Virus record (IMG/VR): IMGVR_UViG_3300047562_003246
Coordinates: 121,238-185,237 of that record
Strand: one strand, 5' to 3'
DNA: 64,000 nt
Source of the DNA: a virus
Shown: one piece after another, positions 1 through 8,108 of the stretch
How positions within the stretch are numbered: position 1 is the first letter of the stretch
Layout: every line of letters starts with the position of its first letter
Made by a program: the position numbers and the translations under genes
The notes under the pieces: generated by a model
What the model was told of the DNA's origin: nothing
What the model saw: the letters and a program-made list of their open reading frames with translations, nothing else
The model's database searches: none

Positions 1-17
1 TTAGACGATGCGATAAA

Positions 18-1955
18 TTAAACACCAAGTGCTTCCCAAATTTCTTTAACGCGGCTGCTTAAACTCTCAGAAAGAATGAAGCTTCCATCGTTTAACGCAG
101 CTGCGTCTTGTGGTGTAAAGAAATCATCCAGCATCAGGTTGATATCCGGATAACCGAACTGGTGCCAAATTGCAACCGTCCCAAAGTTGACAGCATTTGC
201 AAAATCATCACTAGTACCTACTAACTTTGTGATAATCGAGAACGAACCACCACCAGCTCTTTCTATCTGTTCTTGCTTAAGGTTAGTAAAGTCAGACAAC
301 AAGGCTCGTCCCATTGTTTGCAGCGTATCTTTTTCGTCACCCATGTACGGATTGAAGAATCGAACCCTGCCAGCTTTGATAGCCTGAGCGAGTAATATCA
401 AGCTTCTTGTTTTATCTAGTGTGTAATAAACACCTTCACCTGTTTCAGGATTGGATGCGTGTCTGCAAAATAATTCTTGTTTTAGGTTTGCGCCGTATCC
501 AATACGAAAAATATTTGTATGTACAGAGGCTTGCATTTTCATAATCATTTCAGAAAAGTAACCGCCGTTACCTGTGTCGTAGGCAAGCCCATTACATCTG
601 AATCGATTGAGTGTTTCAAGCACCATGCGAGTTTCTAATTGTCTGTCTAATGGGTTAGCGTTTTCCCAGCCCCATAAGACATCCACAGTACCGTGGTGCG
701 ATAGACCAAGCACAGCTATTTTTGTTCGAGAAAGCGGAGCAGGTCCTGCGTCATTTTTGTCTAGATACTTTAGCGAACCACCACCCCAGTCAATCGCCAA
801 CATGCGATAAGAATAATCTTGCACTAAATCTTTGGCGCGATTGACATTGTAGGGAATCCTCAAATTAGCTGCTCGCTTGATATCCATTTCACCAAGCAGA
901 CCTGCCCCTGAGTCAAACGGTTCTCCGTAGACTTCGTTGTAAAGTCTGTACTTAGGTAACAATGGATCTTTGACAAGCTGAATAATCTGCGCCCAGCGAG
1001 TTTGACTTTGATTGTGCCAAGGCATGATGGGTTGAGGAATATGGATACCTCGTTTTGTGAACCATCGATCAGGATATCTAGATTGCCAGTGACCGTCTTG
1101 AACAAAGATAGGTTCTTTGCATTTAGCACAAATAATACCAGGACGCTCTGGACTGATGTCTGGTCGCCACGGACCAATCATTTTTTCAAGATCGTATTCA
1201 ACGCTGCAAATGTTTTCTTTTTTGCACGTCTTGTTTCTACATGGAATTACCCATTCACTTTGGCTGCTTTCTTTCCACTTATGTTGCAGCGTACCATTAA
1301 GAGTGAGTGGTGTTCCGCTGTAAACTTCGTAGTTGCCATGCTCGCTACCGTCCATCGTACGCTGAATAACGTCAATCACATCTAGTAATGTCAGCTGGAC
1401 TTCGTCAATACGAATCTTGCGAGCACTAAGACCACGAACACGGTTCGCATCGTTGTATGCGTAAGCTAAAACAATGGTTGACTTGTTTGGAAAAGATCTC
1501 TGCAAAACTTGGTTAGCAGCTTTACGATCTATCAGCATCTTTTTGACCGGTGAATCTTCGATCATTGGCTGAATGTAAATCGAACTAAGACGCCGAATCA
1601 TTTCAAAAAATGGCATCACGTAAAGTGTCTTGTAGTTATCGACCATCACAGACTCGATGATCATTTCAAGCACGTTGTGAAACGTCTTACCAGTTTGCCG
1701 AGCGCACATTTTGACCATGAGCATAACCATGTCCATGTCAAAACAGACTTCAAACGGAAAGTGTTTCTCTAGTGTGACTTGCTTACCTTCGTATCGAAAA
1801 AGTAACGGCAGCAGAGGTGCATAATTTCGCTGATCGCCGCTAAGCTGGAATAATGTAACAAGCGGTATTAGATCTGGATTAGCGTCAGCAGCTTTCTTAC
1901 ACCAAAGCAGCGCTGGGTTTTCCGGATTGCTAAAGTCTACAGGTTGGATAGCCAT
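18..1955 (-). CDS. terL: Terminase large subunit (packaging ATPase and nuclease)
   Basis: Packaging motor that pumps concatemeric DNA through the portal and cuts it. In the 645-residue product the Walker A-like motif ARQTGKT is at residues 85-91 and a Walker B motif IRIDE at 181-185. A Cys4 cluster (C239, C244, C276, C279) sits between ATPase and nuclease parts. The RNase H-fold nuclease shows IDWGGG near residue 390, a second Asp in AYDTGNG near 470 and a DD pair near 595. Length is normal for the family. It is the only minus-strand gene seen. Its ATG lies about 11 bases from the first plus-strand gene, so plus-strand transcription probably starts inside it. Zinc binding is inferred from Cys spacing only. 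Confidence 0.93.
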   Translation of the reverse strand: MAIQPVDFSNPENPALLWCKKAADANPDLIPLVTLFQLSGDQRNYAPLLPLLFRYEGKQVTLEKHFPFEVCFDMDMVMLMVKMCARQTGKTFHNVLEMIIESVMVDNYKTLYVMPFFEMIRRLSSIYIQPMIEDSPVKKMLIDRKAANQVLQRSFPNKSTIVLAYAYNDANRVRGLSARKIRIDEVQLTLLDVIDVIQRTMDGSEHGNYEVYSGTPLTLNGTLQHKWKESSQSEWVIPCRNKTCKKENICSVEYDLEKMIGPWRPDISPERPGIICAKCKEPIFVQDGHWQSRYPDRWFTKRGIHIPQPIMPWHNQSQTRWAQIIQLVKDPLLPKYRLYNEVYGEPFDSGAGLLGEMDIKRAANLRIPYNVNRAKDLVQDYSYRMLAIDWGGGSLKYLDKNDAGPAPLSRTKIAVLGLSHHGTVDVLWGWENANPLDRQLETRMVLETLNRFRCNGLAYDTGNGGYFSEMIMKMQASVHTNIFRIGYGANLKQELFCRHASNPETGEGVYYTLDKTRSLILLAQAIKAGRVRFFNPYMGDEKDTLQTMGRALLSDFTNLKQEQIERAGGGSFSIITKLVGTSDDFANAVNFGTVAIWHQFGYPDINLMLDDFFTPQDAAALNDGSFILSESLSSRVKEIWEALGV

Positions 1956-1966
1956 CAGTCATCAAC

Positions 1967-2179
1967 GTGAAAGTAATGAACGAACCTAGATACAACACAC
2001 AGACTGACACGATTATCAATCTTGGCGAACTCTATCCTAGCGGCAAACATGTCGGCGATAGAACAAACCAAGAGCGTATCAAACAACTTATAGATTTACA
2101 AGATAAAGGTGTGATACTAACACCTGCCGCTAGGGAAGAAATAAAGCAGTATCTTAAAAACAGAGTATCCACAGAATAG
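1967..2179 (+). CDS. Small hypothetical protein
   Basis: Seventy residues, charged and soluble-looking, with no recognised domain. The listed start is GTG; an in-frame ATG nine bases downstream (1976) is an alternative and neither has a clear Shine-Dalgarno. The middle (residues 30-60) is helix-prone and Gln/Lys/Arg-rich. It is the first plus-strand gene after the divergent terminase and is followed after 3 bases by the next gene, suggesting co-transcription. A small terminase subunit is sometimes found beside terL, but nothing in this short sequence identifies it as one. Confidence 0.55.
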   Translation: MKVMNEPRYNTQTDTIINLGELYPSGKHVGDRTNQERIKQLIDLQDKGVILTPAAREEIKQYLKNRVSTE

Positions 2180-2182
2180 TCC

Positions 2183-2509
2183 TTGCGTAACGGCATACAC
2201 CGTGTAGTTGTATGCGACAGCCGCATGTCCTCTGCTGGAGAGAGTGTCGTGGGAAAGTATGCCAACGACAGAAAAGCCCTGGAAGATCGCTTGATTCAAC
2301 CAGGCAACCCCGAGGTTTCAGAAGCAACGTATGTAACATGCGCTGCGATGATCGGATTGGGTTATGTTTTTGGAAGTGGACTTCTTGCTATCGTTGGTCT
2401 CGGTGCGCTCGTAGCGCGCGTCATTGTTGAAAGTCAACATGACTTGAGACAACGAGCAGCGGCTCAATCTTCCAAAAATCAACATGACTCTAACAATCAG
2501 CAGCCTTGA
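2183..2509 (+). CDS. Small membrane protein, hypothetical
   Basis: A 108-residue product with one long hydrophobic stretch (about residues 48-82, rich in Gly, Ala, Val and Leu) that could form one or two membrane segments, followed by a polar, Gln/Asn-rich tail. The start is uncertain: TTG at 2183 gives the longest form, ATG at 2225 gives a product 14 residues shorter; neither has a good ribosome site. It overlaps the next gene by 26 bases, so the two are probably co-expressed membrane proteins. No family recognised. Confidence 0.55.
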   Translation: MRNGIHRVVVCDSRMSSAGESVVGKYANDRKALEDRLIQPGNPEVSEATYVTCAAMIGLGYVFGSGLLAIVGLGALVARVIVESQHDLRQRAAAQSSKNQHDSNNQQP

Positions 2510-2855
2510 ACTTCTGATAGCGATCCTCGGCGTTTGTCAAATTCTCGAAGTTTGGCGGCACGGTTCTATCTGTGCAGAATTTAAAGCCAAACTAGAAGCG
2601 GGATATTACATGTCCCCAGATAGTTTTCTAGTCAGATTACTCATGTGTAATTTCTGTCTGAGCGTCTGGGTGACAGGAGTGGTCGTCTTACTATTAGTTC
2701 TTCGACCACTCTTTCATGAATACGTAGCAAACGTAATCACGTTTTTGATATTGGTAGCAGGGTTGACGCGGGCATCTAATTTGTTACATGATGTTACCCG
2801 TCCCTGGAGTCGTACACCAAACTCAAAAGCTGTTGAAGAGAACAGCAAAAAATAA
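2484..2855 (+). CDS. DUF1360-like membrane protein
   Basis: A 123-residue protein with an N-terminal hydrophobic helix (residues 5-22), a central CNFCLSVW motif, then two further hydrophobic stretches and a polar C-terminus. The short Cys-x-x-Cys plus Trp motif at the start of a membrane segment resembles DUF1360 proteins, which occur in phages and bacteria and have no established function. It ends just before a strong hairpin (2862-2896), so it is likely the last gene of the short 1967-2855 transcription unit. Family assignment is by motif only. Confidence 0.6.
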   Translation: MTLTISSLELLIAILGVCQILEVWRHGSICAEFKAKLEAGYYMSPDSFLVRLLMCNFCLSVWVTGVVVLLLVLRPLFHEYVANVITFLILVAGLTRASNLLHDVTRPWSRTPNSKAVEENSKK

Positions 2856-2861
2856 GTGAGA

Positions 2862-2896
2862 AGAGCCGCACAAGGTCACCAGTCTTGTGCGGCTCT
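2862..2896 (+). terminator. Hairpin, possible terminator
   Basis: A perfect 13-bp inverted repeat (arms 2862-2874 and 2884-2896, 9-base loop) lies just after the DUF1360-like gene. It is followed by GATTTTGACTT rather than a clean T-run, so it could be a weak terminator or an mRNA 3' end stabiliser. Confidence 0.55.
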
Positions 2897-2951
2897 GATT
2901 TTGACTTCAGGCTAATTTCCCAACCCCAAAGCCAAACCTCAATCAATCACT

Positions 2952-3992
2952 ATGAATGTACCCGACAGGAAGTCTCGGGTCAAGAGCGTTCTCTCGCGAT
3001 CCGTCAAAGAATTCGAAGAAATACAAAAGATAACAGGAGCTAAAAACCTACCTAAGTTCGAACTGCTGATGCAAAACAAAGCACGAATTGTCCAGCAAAC
3101 CAAAGCTGTTCTAGAAGAATCTTGGAACAATAGACTAGATGCTATATACCGAGGCGACATAGCGGACTCCCGCATGTTTCCTATCAAAGAGTTTCACGAC
3201 AGACTCAACGATGTGGAACGCTGCTGCACAGAGTACACACGTTATGGTCCTGTGTTTGCGTGCCAGCAAAGTCTCGCATGTCCCATCTGTAACAGCCACG
3301 CTGCGTACGCTTTTGCTTCTCAAAGAACAGCGATGCTTTTTGAACAACTTGGAAAAGTAGATTACGTCAAAGTTTTCGAAATCGTAATTAACTTTGGCGA
3401 TGTGTACATGAGTTTTGCTCCAGAACGATTCGACGAACTTAGCCAAGTGCGAACAGACATACGAGACTTCTTCGCTAAACGCGATAAAGCTTTTCTGCTA
3501 CAGGGTTCGAAACGAGGCTATCCAAAAACGTATCGACTACTCGATATGTTCATTCACTCTGCACCGTCAACAGTAAACACGCAAATGATCTTCCCGCATC
3601 TGCATGTTGTCGGCGTACCTGTATCCACAAGAACAACGCTAGATGATTTTGTCGACGCAGTATACGCCGCTTGCAAAAACTGGAATATTCAGGCTGGGGT
3701 AAATTTTTCACCTTCAGAAACTTTCTACGCGAAAAAAGCTTCAGGCAAAAAAACAAAAAACACCAAAGACTTTTTCAGAAAGATGCACTACTTAGCGAGG
3801 TGTATTAAACCAAGTAGTCACAACGGTAATTCGTATCTGAGCACCGTGACAAGCGTACCTAGAATCTTGCGGCAGCGAACAAGTAAATCAGGTACCACAG
3901 TGAGCGAGCAATACCGAAAAATTAAAGCTGCTGGTAACGCCAAAATAATCGCTAGGTTTGATAGCCAGGTTTCACAGTTCCGAATAGTGTAG
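2952..3992 (+). CDS. Rolling-circle Rep-like protein (HUH endonuclease)
   Basis: A 346-residue protein with the hallmarks of plasmid Rep_1-type initiators. An HxH metal-binding motif occurs as FPHLHVVG (H216, H218), flanked by hydrophobic residues. An upstream Cys cluster (C104, C110, C113) resembles the conserved cysteines of Rep_1 proteins. A candidate catalytic tyrosine is Y280 in KMHYLARC. Known Rep proteins nick a double-strand origin and join covalently to the 5' end. Here the role is inferred: it could be a replication initiator, a relaxase or a captured plasmid gene. The stop codon TAG is part of a GTAGGATCCTGCGC repeat. Unusual in a phage with its own full replisome. Confidence 0.65.
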   Translation: MNVPDRKSRVKSVLSRSVKEFEEIQKITGAKNLPKFELLMQNKARIVQQTKAVLEESWNNRLDAIYRGDIADSRMFPIKEFHDRLNDVERCCTEYTRYGPVFACQQSLACPICNSHAAYAFASQRTAMLFEQLGKVDYVKVFEIVINFGDVYMSFAPERFDELSQVRTDIRDFFAKRDKAFLLQGSKRGYPKTYRLLDMFIHSAPSTVNTQMIFPHLHVVGVPVSTRTTLDDFVDAVYAACKNWNIQAGVNFSPSETFYAKKASGKKTKNTKDFFRKMHYLARCIKPSSHNGNSYLSTVTSVPRILRQRTSKSGTTVSEQYRKIKAAGNAKIIARFDSQVSQFRIV

Positions 3993-4002
3993 GATCCTGC
4001 GC
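3989..4002 (+). repeat. Interspersed 14-mer GTAGGATCCTGCGC, copy 1 (plus)
   Basis: Exact copy of the interspersed 14-mer. Its TAG (3990-3992) is the stop codon of the Rep-like gene. Confidence 0.85.
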
Positions 4003-4210
4003 AGTCGCTTAGGTAACTCAAAATGCGGCAGTCCTACTACTAATGGAAACAATTCCTCTAGGCGCGAAAAGTTTTTATAAAACAAATCGCGAATTTTCAA
4101 AATTTCATTGGGTTTTTTGGAACTTGTTCAGCAATCCCCATCAGGAGTATCTACCCTTGTCCACACAAACCTTCAGACACACGCACTCAAACCCACACAT
4201 CACTGCAATT

Positions 4211-4477
4211 ATGAAAGTAATAACCTCTTGGTCCACTGTGAAACCCAACGACCGAATCATCTGCAAAGTATCCGTATTCGAACCGACTCTTATCCCTGAT
4301 CAAAAACCCGGTAGTTGCTACTACCTCCGAATCACTTCAGTAAACCAAACCGATACTGACTTCGTCTTTGATACCCAGTACGAAAACCAAAACTTCGAAC
4401 CTATTCCAGGCTTAACCAAACTACTCACCATCCCGCTTGGCGAAGATAACCGCTTCATAGTTCTTCGTAAGCCGTAA
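4211..4477 (+). CDS. Hypothetical protein
   Basis: An 88-residue product from the ATG at 4211. The frame stays open upstream to 4043, but residues encoded there look non-coding, so the internal ATG is preferred. The likely protein is beta-rich, with many Thr, Asn, Gln and Pro residues, and has no recognised domain. Codons are strikingly C-ending and G-poor, like the neighbouring 4.1-5.3 kb stretch and unlike the rest of the window. No ribosome-binding site is evident. Could be part of a transferred block together with the adjoining genes. Confidence 0.45.
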   Translation: MKVITSWSTVKPNDRIICKVSVFEPTLIPDQKPGSCYYLRITSVNQTDTDFVFDTQYENQNFEPIPGLTKLLTIPLGEDNRFIVLRKP

Positions 4478-4508
4478 TGCTTTTAACTCTCGCACACAAA
4501 CTTGTAGC

Positions 4509-4783
4509 ATGCCAAAAGTAAACCAACCCAAATACGACATACCTACCGACCTACCAACCTACTGAATCTGCTTAAAGCAAACTGCTCTGTACACACAATC
4601 ATCCAGTACAAAAACGGACGCATCTGGCTTTACTGCCACAACCATGCCTACGATCACAACGGCGTACTCGCCGATAACTACCTGCGACAACTAATAAACC
4701 AGTTGCCTCCAGGCTCACTTGCAGGTCACGACAATAGCCCAGCACTGTTCAACCTCAGAAACAGACACGGCAAACGAATTTAG
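4509..4783 (+). pseudogene. Frame-broken small ORF
   Basis: An ATG at 4509 opens a frame of only 18 codons (stop at 4563-4565). The frame one base earlier is open from 4508 to the TAG at 4781-4783 and reads as a plausible protein (contains GRIWLYCHNHAYDHNG and LRQLINQLPPGSL) but has no start codon of its own. Joining both frames would give about 90 residues. This may be a decayed gene, a sequencing or assembly indel, or a minus-one frameshift gene. Composition is C- and A-rich like its neighbours. Confidence 0.35.
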
Positions 4784-4831
4784 CTCAGTAATCACTTTTT
4801 GTTCACTCCACTTAGTCCAGGATCAAACCAA

Positions 4832-6040
4832 ATGTCAACAACAACAAAAAGCAATCACCCACTCGCAGATCTGTGTCTACCAGTCGAACAACTCTACGCA
4901 GAAGACCACATCTACCAACTTGTATCCTCGCAAAAACTAATCCAAGCTATTCCGACTCTAGAACACTACATACCGCAAGTGCTATTCATGCACTCGAACC
5001 AACCAGAACTAACCAATCTGTACCTGCAGGCAATGCTGCTAAAGCACCAAAACCAAAATCTAGATTTAACTCAGCCACTTCAAAAACTTCACTTAACAGC
5101 CGAGCAGTTCAGCAAGCTCGATCAGTACATCGCCGTCATTCCTAAATGGGTCTACCCACCACAAACAAAAGCACTCAAAATGACAACGCCGCCTGATTGT
5201 CATCCAGTTGTCGAACCGATTTACCAGTTCGCGCAGCTTCTAGACATGCCTGCCTCGGGTACCTACGCCCAAGACTACATGGACGATCAGCAATACACGA
5301 TATTTATGCAAAGTCAAAAACCTGAAACGAGTCAATTCAAAAAACATCTGGTGACCAGGATCTTCGAAACACTCCACAACCAGTACGCTACAAACAATCC
5401 GGTTTACAGCAAAAGATATTTCTTGCGAACAGAAACAGATCTGGCACTGTACTCTTTACAGGGCTCCTCACGTATTACTGAAACCCAATTAAACACAGTA
5501 CAAGATTTGCTTTATGCAGAGAACGTACTGACCCGTAAAGAACATCTTATGGACTACCGGCCACTGAAGTTCATTCGGTTTTTGCTTGCAAGCAGACGCT
5601 ATTTCTGCTTTGAGTTTTATAGGGTTTCACTTCATCGTGTCTGGTCGAGTAACAATCCATCTTTGTTCAGCGAGATTGACTACTCGAAACCAGAGAAAAT
5701 TACACAGCAGTTATTTCATAACCTCGATAACATGCGTCAAGACTTCGAACTTGAAGTCACTTATGATCGTCAGAAATTTCATGAACTTACTACAGGAAAA
5801 ATCACTGCACAGCAAGCTGCAGAGACAACCCTGTCGGCAGATCTAGATGCTTATCCGGCAAATAATCTGACCGTGACTCTGCCGATGTGTACAGCCACAA
5901 CCAACGCAGTAGCCTTGCTGTTTAGTTTGGCGTCTCAGTTGCCTAAGTACACCATGTACCATTCGTACTTGGCTAAAGACTTCAAAACCCTTCAGCAAAA
6001 CCTGGAACAACCCACGATGACCGTAAGCTCCGTTTTGTAG
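4832..6040 (+). CDS. Hypothetical protein, C-rich coding strand
   Basis: A 402-residue protein of unknown function. The ATG at 4832 is preferred over a TTG 33 bases upstream because the intervening codons include a repeat-like CCAGGATC stretch and no ribosome site. The protein is rich in Gln, Leu, Thr and Tyr, appears soluble and mostly helical, with no P-loop, metal-binding or signal motif seen. The first 200 or so codons are strongly C-ending and G-poor; this fades toward the 3' end, so the composition changes inside the gene. The TAG stop lies inside a 20-bp perfect palindrome. Confidence 0.7.
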   Translation: MSTTTKSNHPLADLCLPVEQLYAEDHIYQLVSSQKLIQAIPTLEHYIPQVLFMHSNQPELTNLYLQAMLLKHQNQNLDLTQPLQKLHLTAEQFSKLDQYIAVIPKWVYPPQTKALKMTTPPDCHPVVEPIYQFAQLLDMPASGTYAQDYMDDQQYTIFMQSQKPETSQFKKHLVTRIFETLHNQYATNNPVYSKRYFLRTETDLALYSLQGSSRITETQLNTVQDLLYAENVLTRKEHLMDYRPLKFIRFLLASRRYFCFEFYRVSLHRVWSSNNPSLFSEIDYSKPEKITQQLFHNLDNMRQDFELEVTYDRQKFHELTTGKITAQQAAETTLSADLDAYPANNLTVTLPMCTATTNAVALLFSLASQLPKYTMYHSYLAKDFKTLQQNLEQPTMTVSSVL

Positions 6041-6052
6041 GATCCTACAAAA
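6033..6052. repeat. 20-bp perfect palindrome with GTAGGATCCTAC core
   Basis: TTTTGTAGGATCCTACAAAA is self-complementary over all 20 bases and is the symmetric form of the interspersed GGATCC repeat. It contains the stop codon (6038-6040) of the upstream gene and could form a cruciform or an RNA hairpin. Confidence 0.85.
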
Positions 6053-6097
6053 TAAAGCTCTTTAAAAGTTTACTTACACACACACGAGTTAAAACCC

Positions 6098-6331
6098 ATG
6101 ACAAGAAAAACCTTTAGCGACCTGGACTTTATTAGCAACAAAGCAGCATGGCCAAACGGCGTATGCTGCCTGCTCAAAGAAACTAGCTCAGGTCGCGAGT
6201 TTGGATTTCTACAAGCAAGCGACATCCAGCTCACTGTTAACCTGGGGATGATCTGGGAAGGAGGCACAGGCGAAACGAAAACCTATAACTCAGTAGAGGA
6301 GTTACTCTCTGACGGCTGGTTAGTAGACTAG
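6098..6331 (+). CDS. Small hypothetical protein
   Basis: A 77-residue, acidic, compact-looking protein with alternating hydrophobic and polar residues and a C-terminal helix ending SDGWLVD. Two adjacent Cys residues (23-24) are the only notable feature. No domain recognised. It sits alone between the palindrome-bearing 3' end of the previous gene and the RNase H gene, with about 40-60 bases on each side. Its ATG is preceded by A-rich sequence without a strong Shine-Dalgarno. Confidence 0.6.
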   Translation: MTRKTFSDLDFISNKAAWPNGVCCLLKETSSGREFGFLQASDIQLTVNLGMIWEGGTGETKTYNSVEELLSDGWLVD

Positions 6332-6369
6332 CGATAATAGACTAACCTAGCTAAATAGGCCCCAGCGTA

Positions 6370-7044
6370 ATGAGCAAAATAAAACGACTAAGAAAATCCT
6401 TAGTTAAATCTAACCAAGATATTAGTACTACTAGAACAATAAAAGATTTACTTCTTGCGCTAGGTTATTCTCAAGCACTGTTCGACGTGGTTGTAATCAC
6501 GGACGGTAGTGGGTCAAGCTGGCCAAAACCTACAGGATCAGCTGCCCTTGTTGCTGTTAGACATCAAGAAGAAATTTTATTACATAGTTCTAGTAGTGCA
6601 GGTACTAACCAGACCGCAGAACTTGATGCGGTCTGTCTTGCAATGAGATACCTTTTAAGTCAGAATCATCACAAACAAAAGAAAGGATGCCGAGTACTTG
6701 TAATCACTGATAGTTTGCTGGTAGAAAATACTCTTAAGGGTATTGCAGAAGATCCAATCAAGTTGTATAACAATGCGACTTATTGTGACGTAGTATCGGG
6801 ACTGCTAGCTATGGCTAGAAGAGGGTTCCGATATAGTGTGCATAGGTTCAGCCGAAATATTTCTCCTATGCATGCCGCAGTCGACGCCGCCAGTCGAGCC
6901 GCCCGATTGCAACAAGACGTACGAAGTGCTTATGATGTAGCACTTCAAAAGACACCTCAATCAAATCGAAGGAAAAACAATGCCAAAGAAAGGCAGCACC
7001 AAAGCACCGAAGAAGCTCGATCCAAAAAGCGTAGAACCCAATAA
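6370..7044 (+). CDS. Ribonuclease H-like protein
   Basis: Hydrolyses the RNA strand of RNA-DNA hybrids, such as lagging-strand primers or R-loops. The RNase HI catalytic set is visible in a 224-residue product: D45 in VITDGSG, E84 in NQTAELDAV, D114 in VITDS and D172 in HAAVDAASRAA. An N-terminal extension of about 35 residues precedes the fold and a basic, Gln/Lys/Arg-rich tail follows it. The tail is encoded where the next gene overlaps by 65 bases. It opens the replication module, fitting a primer-removal or replication-initiation role. Confidence 0.88.
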   Translation: MSKIKRLRKSLVKSNQDISTTRTIKDLLLALGYSQALFDVVVITDGSGSSWPKPTGSAALVAVRHQEEILLHSSSSAGTNQTAELDAVCLAMRYLLSQNHHKQKKGCRVLVITDSLLVENTLKGIAEDPIKLYNNATYCDVVSGLLAMARRGFRYSVHRFSRNISPMHAAVDAASRAARLQQDVRSAYDVALQKTPQSNRRKNNAKERQHQSTEEARSKKRRTQ

Positions 7045-7990
7045 GTACCTGTATTCTGTAGCGCAGGATCCTACGACTAAAAGACTACGTGTCAACGCGA
7101 TTTACTTTCCAGAGATAGGCAATGGCCCTTGTGTACCTTGCGGGGTCGTACTTGTGCTCGACAAGTCCATGAGTAAGATCTCAAGGGCTGGGTTAGATCC
7201 GACTGTTCCGTTTGGTACCGTCAAGCTTTTGCCATTTGAGCAAAAAGAACCAGCAGCTGAAACAATCATGCTGACGCTGAATAGTTTCAGTTGCGAAGTT
7301 TTCCCAGAAGGTGAAATCAATTTCTTGATGGCGGCATCGGCATACGGACTAATCGTTTCGGCTCCCGAGGCTCAGCCGGTGGCAGAAGCTAAGCCAGAAA
7401 CCAAGAAGGGTAAGAAAGCCAAGGAAGAAGAAGTCGTCGAGGAAGAAGAGCTAACCGACGACGATGACCTGCAGGAAGAAGAGTCAGAAGAATCCGACGA
7501 TAGCGAAGATGCTGATGACGATGATGACTCGGATGATGATGACTCGGATGATGATGACTCGGATGATGATGACGCAGACGATGATGACTCGGATGATGAT
7601 GATGATTCAGATGATGATTCAGATGATGACTCGGATGATGACTCGGATGACGATGATGACTCAGACGATGATGATGAGTACGAAGAAGAGGATGATGACT
7701 CGGATGATGACTCAGATGATGATGACTCAGACGATGAAGATTCAGACGATGACGATTCAGATGATGATGACGACGATGCTGATGCTGATGATGAGGACGA
7801 AGAGATTGTGGAGTTCACCCCAGCAGAACTTAAGAAGATGCTGAAGAAGGTTAAGAACGCCGCAACAGTTAAGGTCCTCGAAGACATCGCCGAAGAGTTG
7901 GGAGAGGAGCTTCCAGCCAACGTCAAGTTGCCGAAGGCAAAGAAGCTTTTGATCGCAGTGATTGAAGGCGAGTTAAGCGCTGAAGAGTAA
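6980..7990 (+). CDS. Asp/Ser-rich acidic low-complexity protein
   Basis: A 336-residue protein in three parts: a folded-looking N-terminal domain (about 1-130), a linker with a Lys cluster, a very acidic tract (about 150-275) built mainly of DDDS-like units, and a short C-terminal helical domain (about 280-336). The ATG has a good AAGGA site six bases upstream despite the 65-base overlap with RNase H. The acidic tract could mimic DNA or recruit basic replication proteins; this is inference. An interspersed 14-mer (7061-7074) is read in frame as AQDPT. A strong terminator follows. Confidence 0.85.
   Translation: MPKKGSTKAPKKLDPKSVEPNKYLYSVAQDPTTKRLRVNAIYFPEIGNGPCVPCGVVLVLDKSMSKISRAGLDPTVPFGTVKLLPFEQKEPAAETIMLTLNSFSCEVFPEGEINFLMAASAYGLIVSAPEAQPVAEAKPETKKGKKAKEEEVVEEEELTDDDDLQEEESEESDDSEDADDDDDSDDDDSDDDDSDDDDADDDDSDDDDDSDDDSDDDSDDDSDDDDDSDDDDEYEEEDDDSDDDSDDDDSDDEDSDDDDSDDDDDDADADDEDEEIVEFTPAELKKMLKKVKNAATVKVLEDIAEELGEELPANVKLPKAKKLLIAVIEGELSAEE
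7061..7074 (-). repeat. Interspersed 14-mer, copy 2 (minus)
   Basis: Exact reverse-complement copy (GCGCAGGATCCTAC) inside the acidic-protein gene, read in frame as AQDPT. Confidence 0.85.
7495..7790 (+). repeat. Low-complexity GATGAT/GACTCG coding repeat
   Basis: Imperfect tandem arrays of GAT, GAC and TCG/TCA codons encoding runs of Asp and Ser in the acidic protein. The region is likely prone to slippage and length variation. Confidence 0.8.
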
Positions 7991-8034
7991 ATGCTGTTTC
8001 AGTAGGTTTTACGTTTAAAAGATTTATGATCTTT

Positions 8035-8073
8035 AAGGGCGGTCACTCGGAAGAGTAGCCGCCCTTTTTTTTT
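8035..8073 (+). terminator. Rho-independent terminator
   Basis: Stem of AAGGGCGG paired with CCGCCCTT, extended by ACT/AGT across one mismatch and one wobble, six-base loop, followed by nine T residues (8065-8073). It ends the RNase H/acidic protein unit and lies 36 bases upstream of the next start codon. Confidence 0.9.
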
Positions 8074-8108
8074 CTCGCGCGTGAACCAGCGTTTTAGTTG
8101 AGGTCAGC

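Noticed and set aside
1002-1385. Plus-strand frame opposite the terminase gene
   Set aside because: It is an antisense shadow of the strongly supported terminase coding sequence.
4719-4940. Alternative frame across the start of the gene at 4832
   Set aside because: It overlaps two better candidates and has low-complexity, non-protein-like composition.
7372-7926. A long minus-strand frame encoding poly-Ser
   Set aside because: It is the mirror of the Asp-rich tract of the plus-strand gene and has no independent support.
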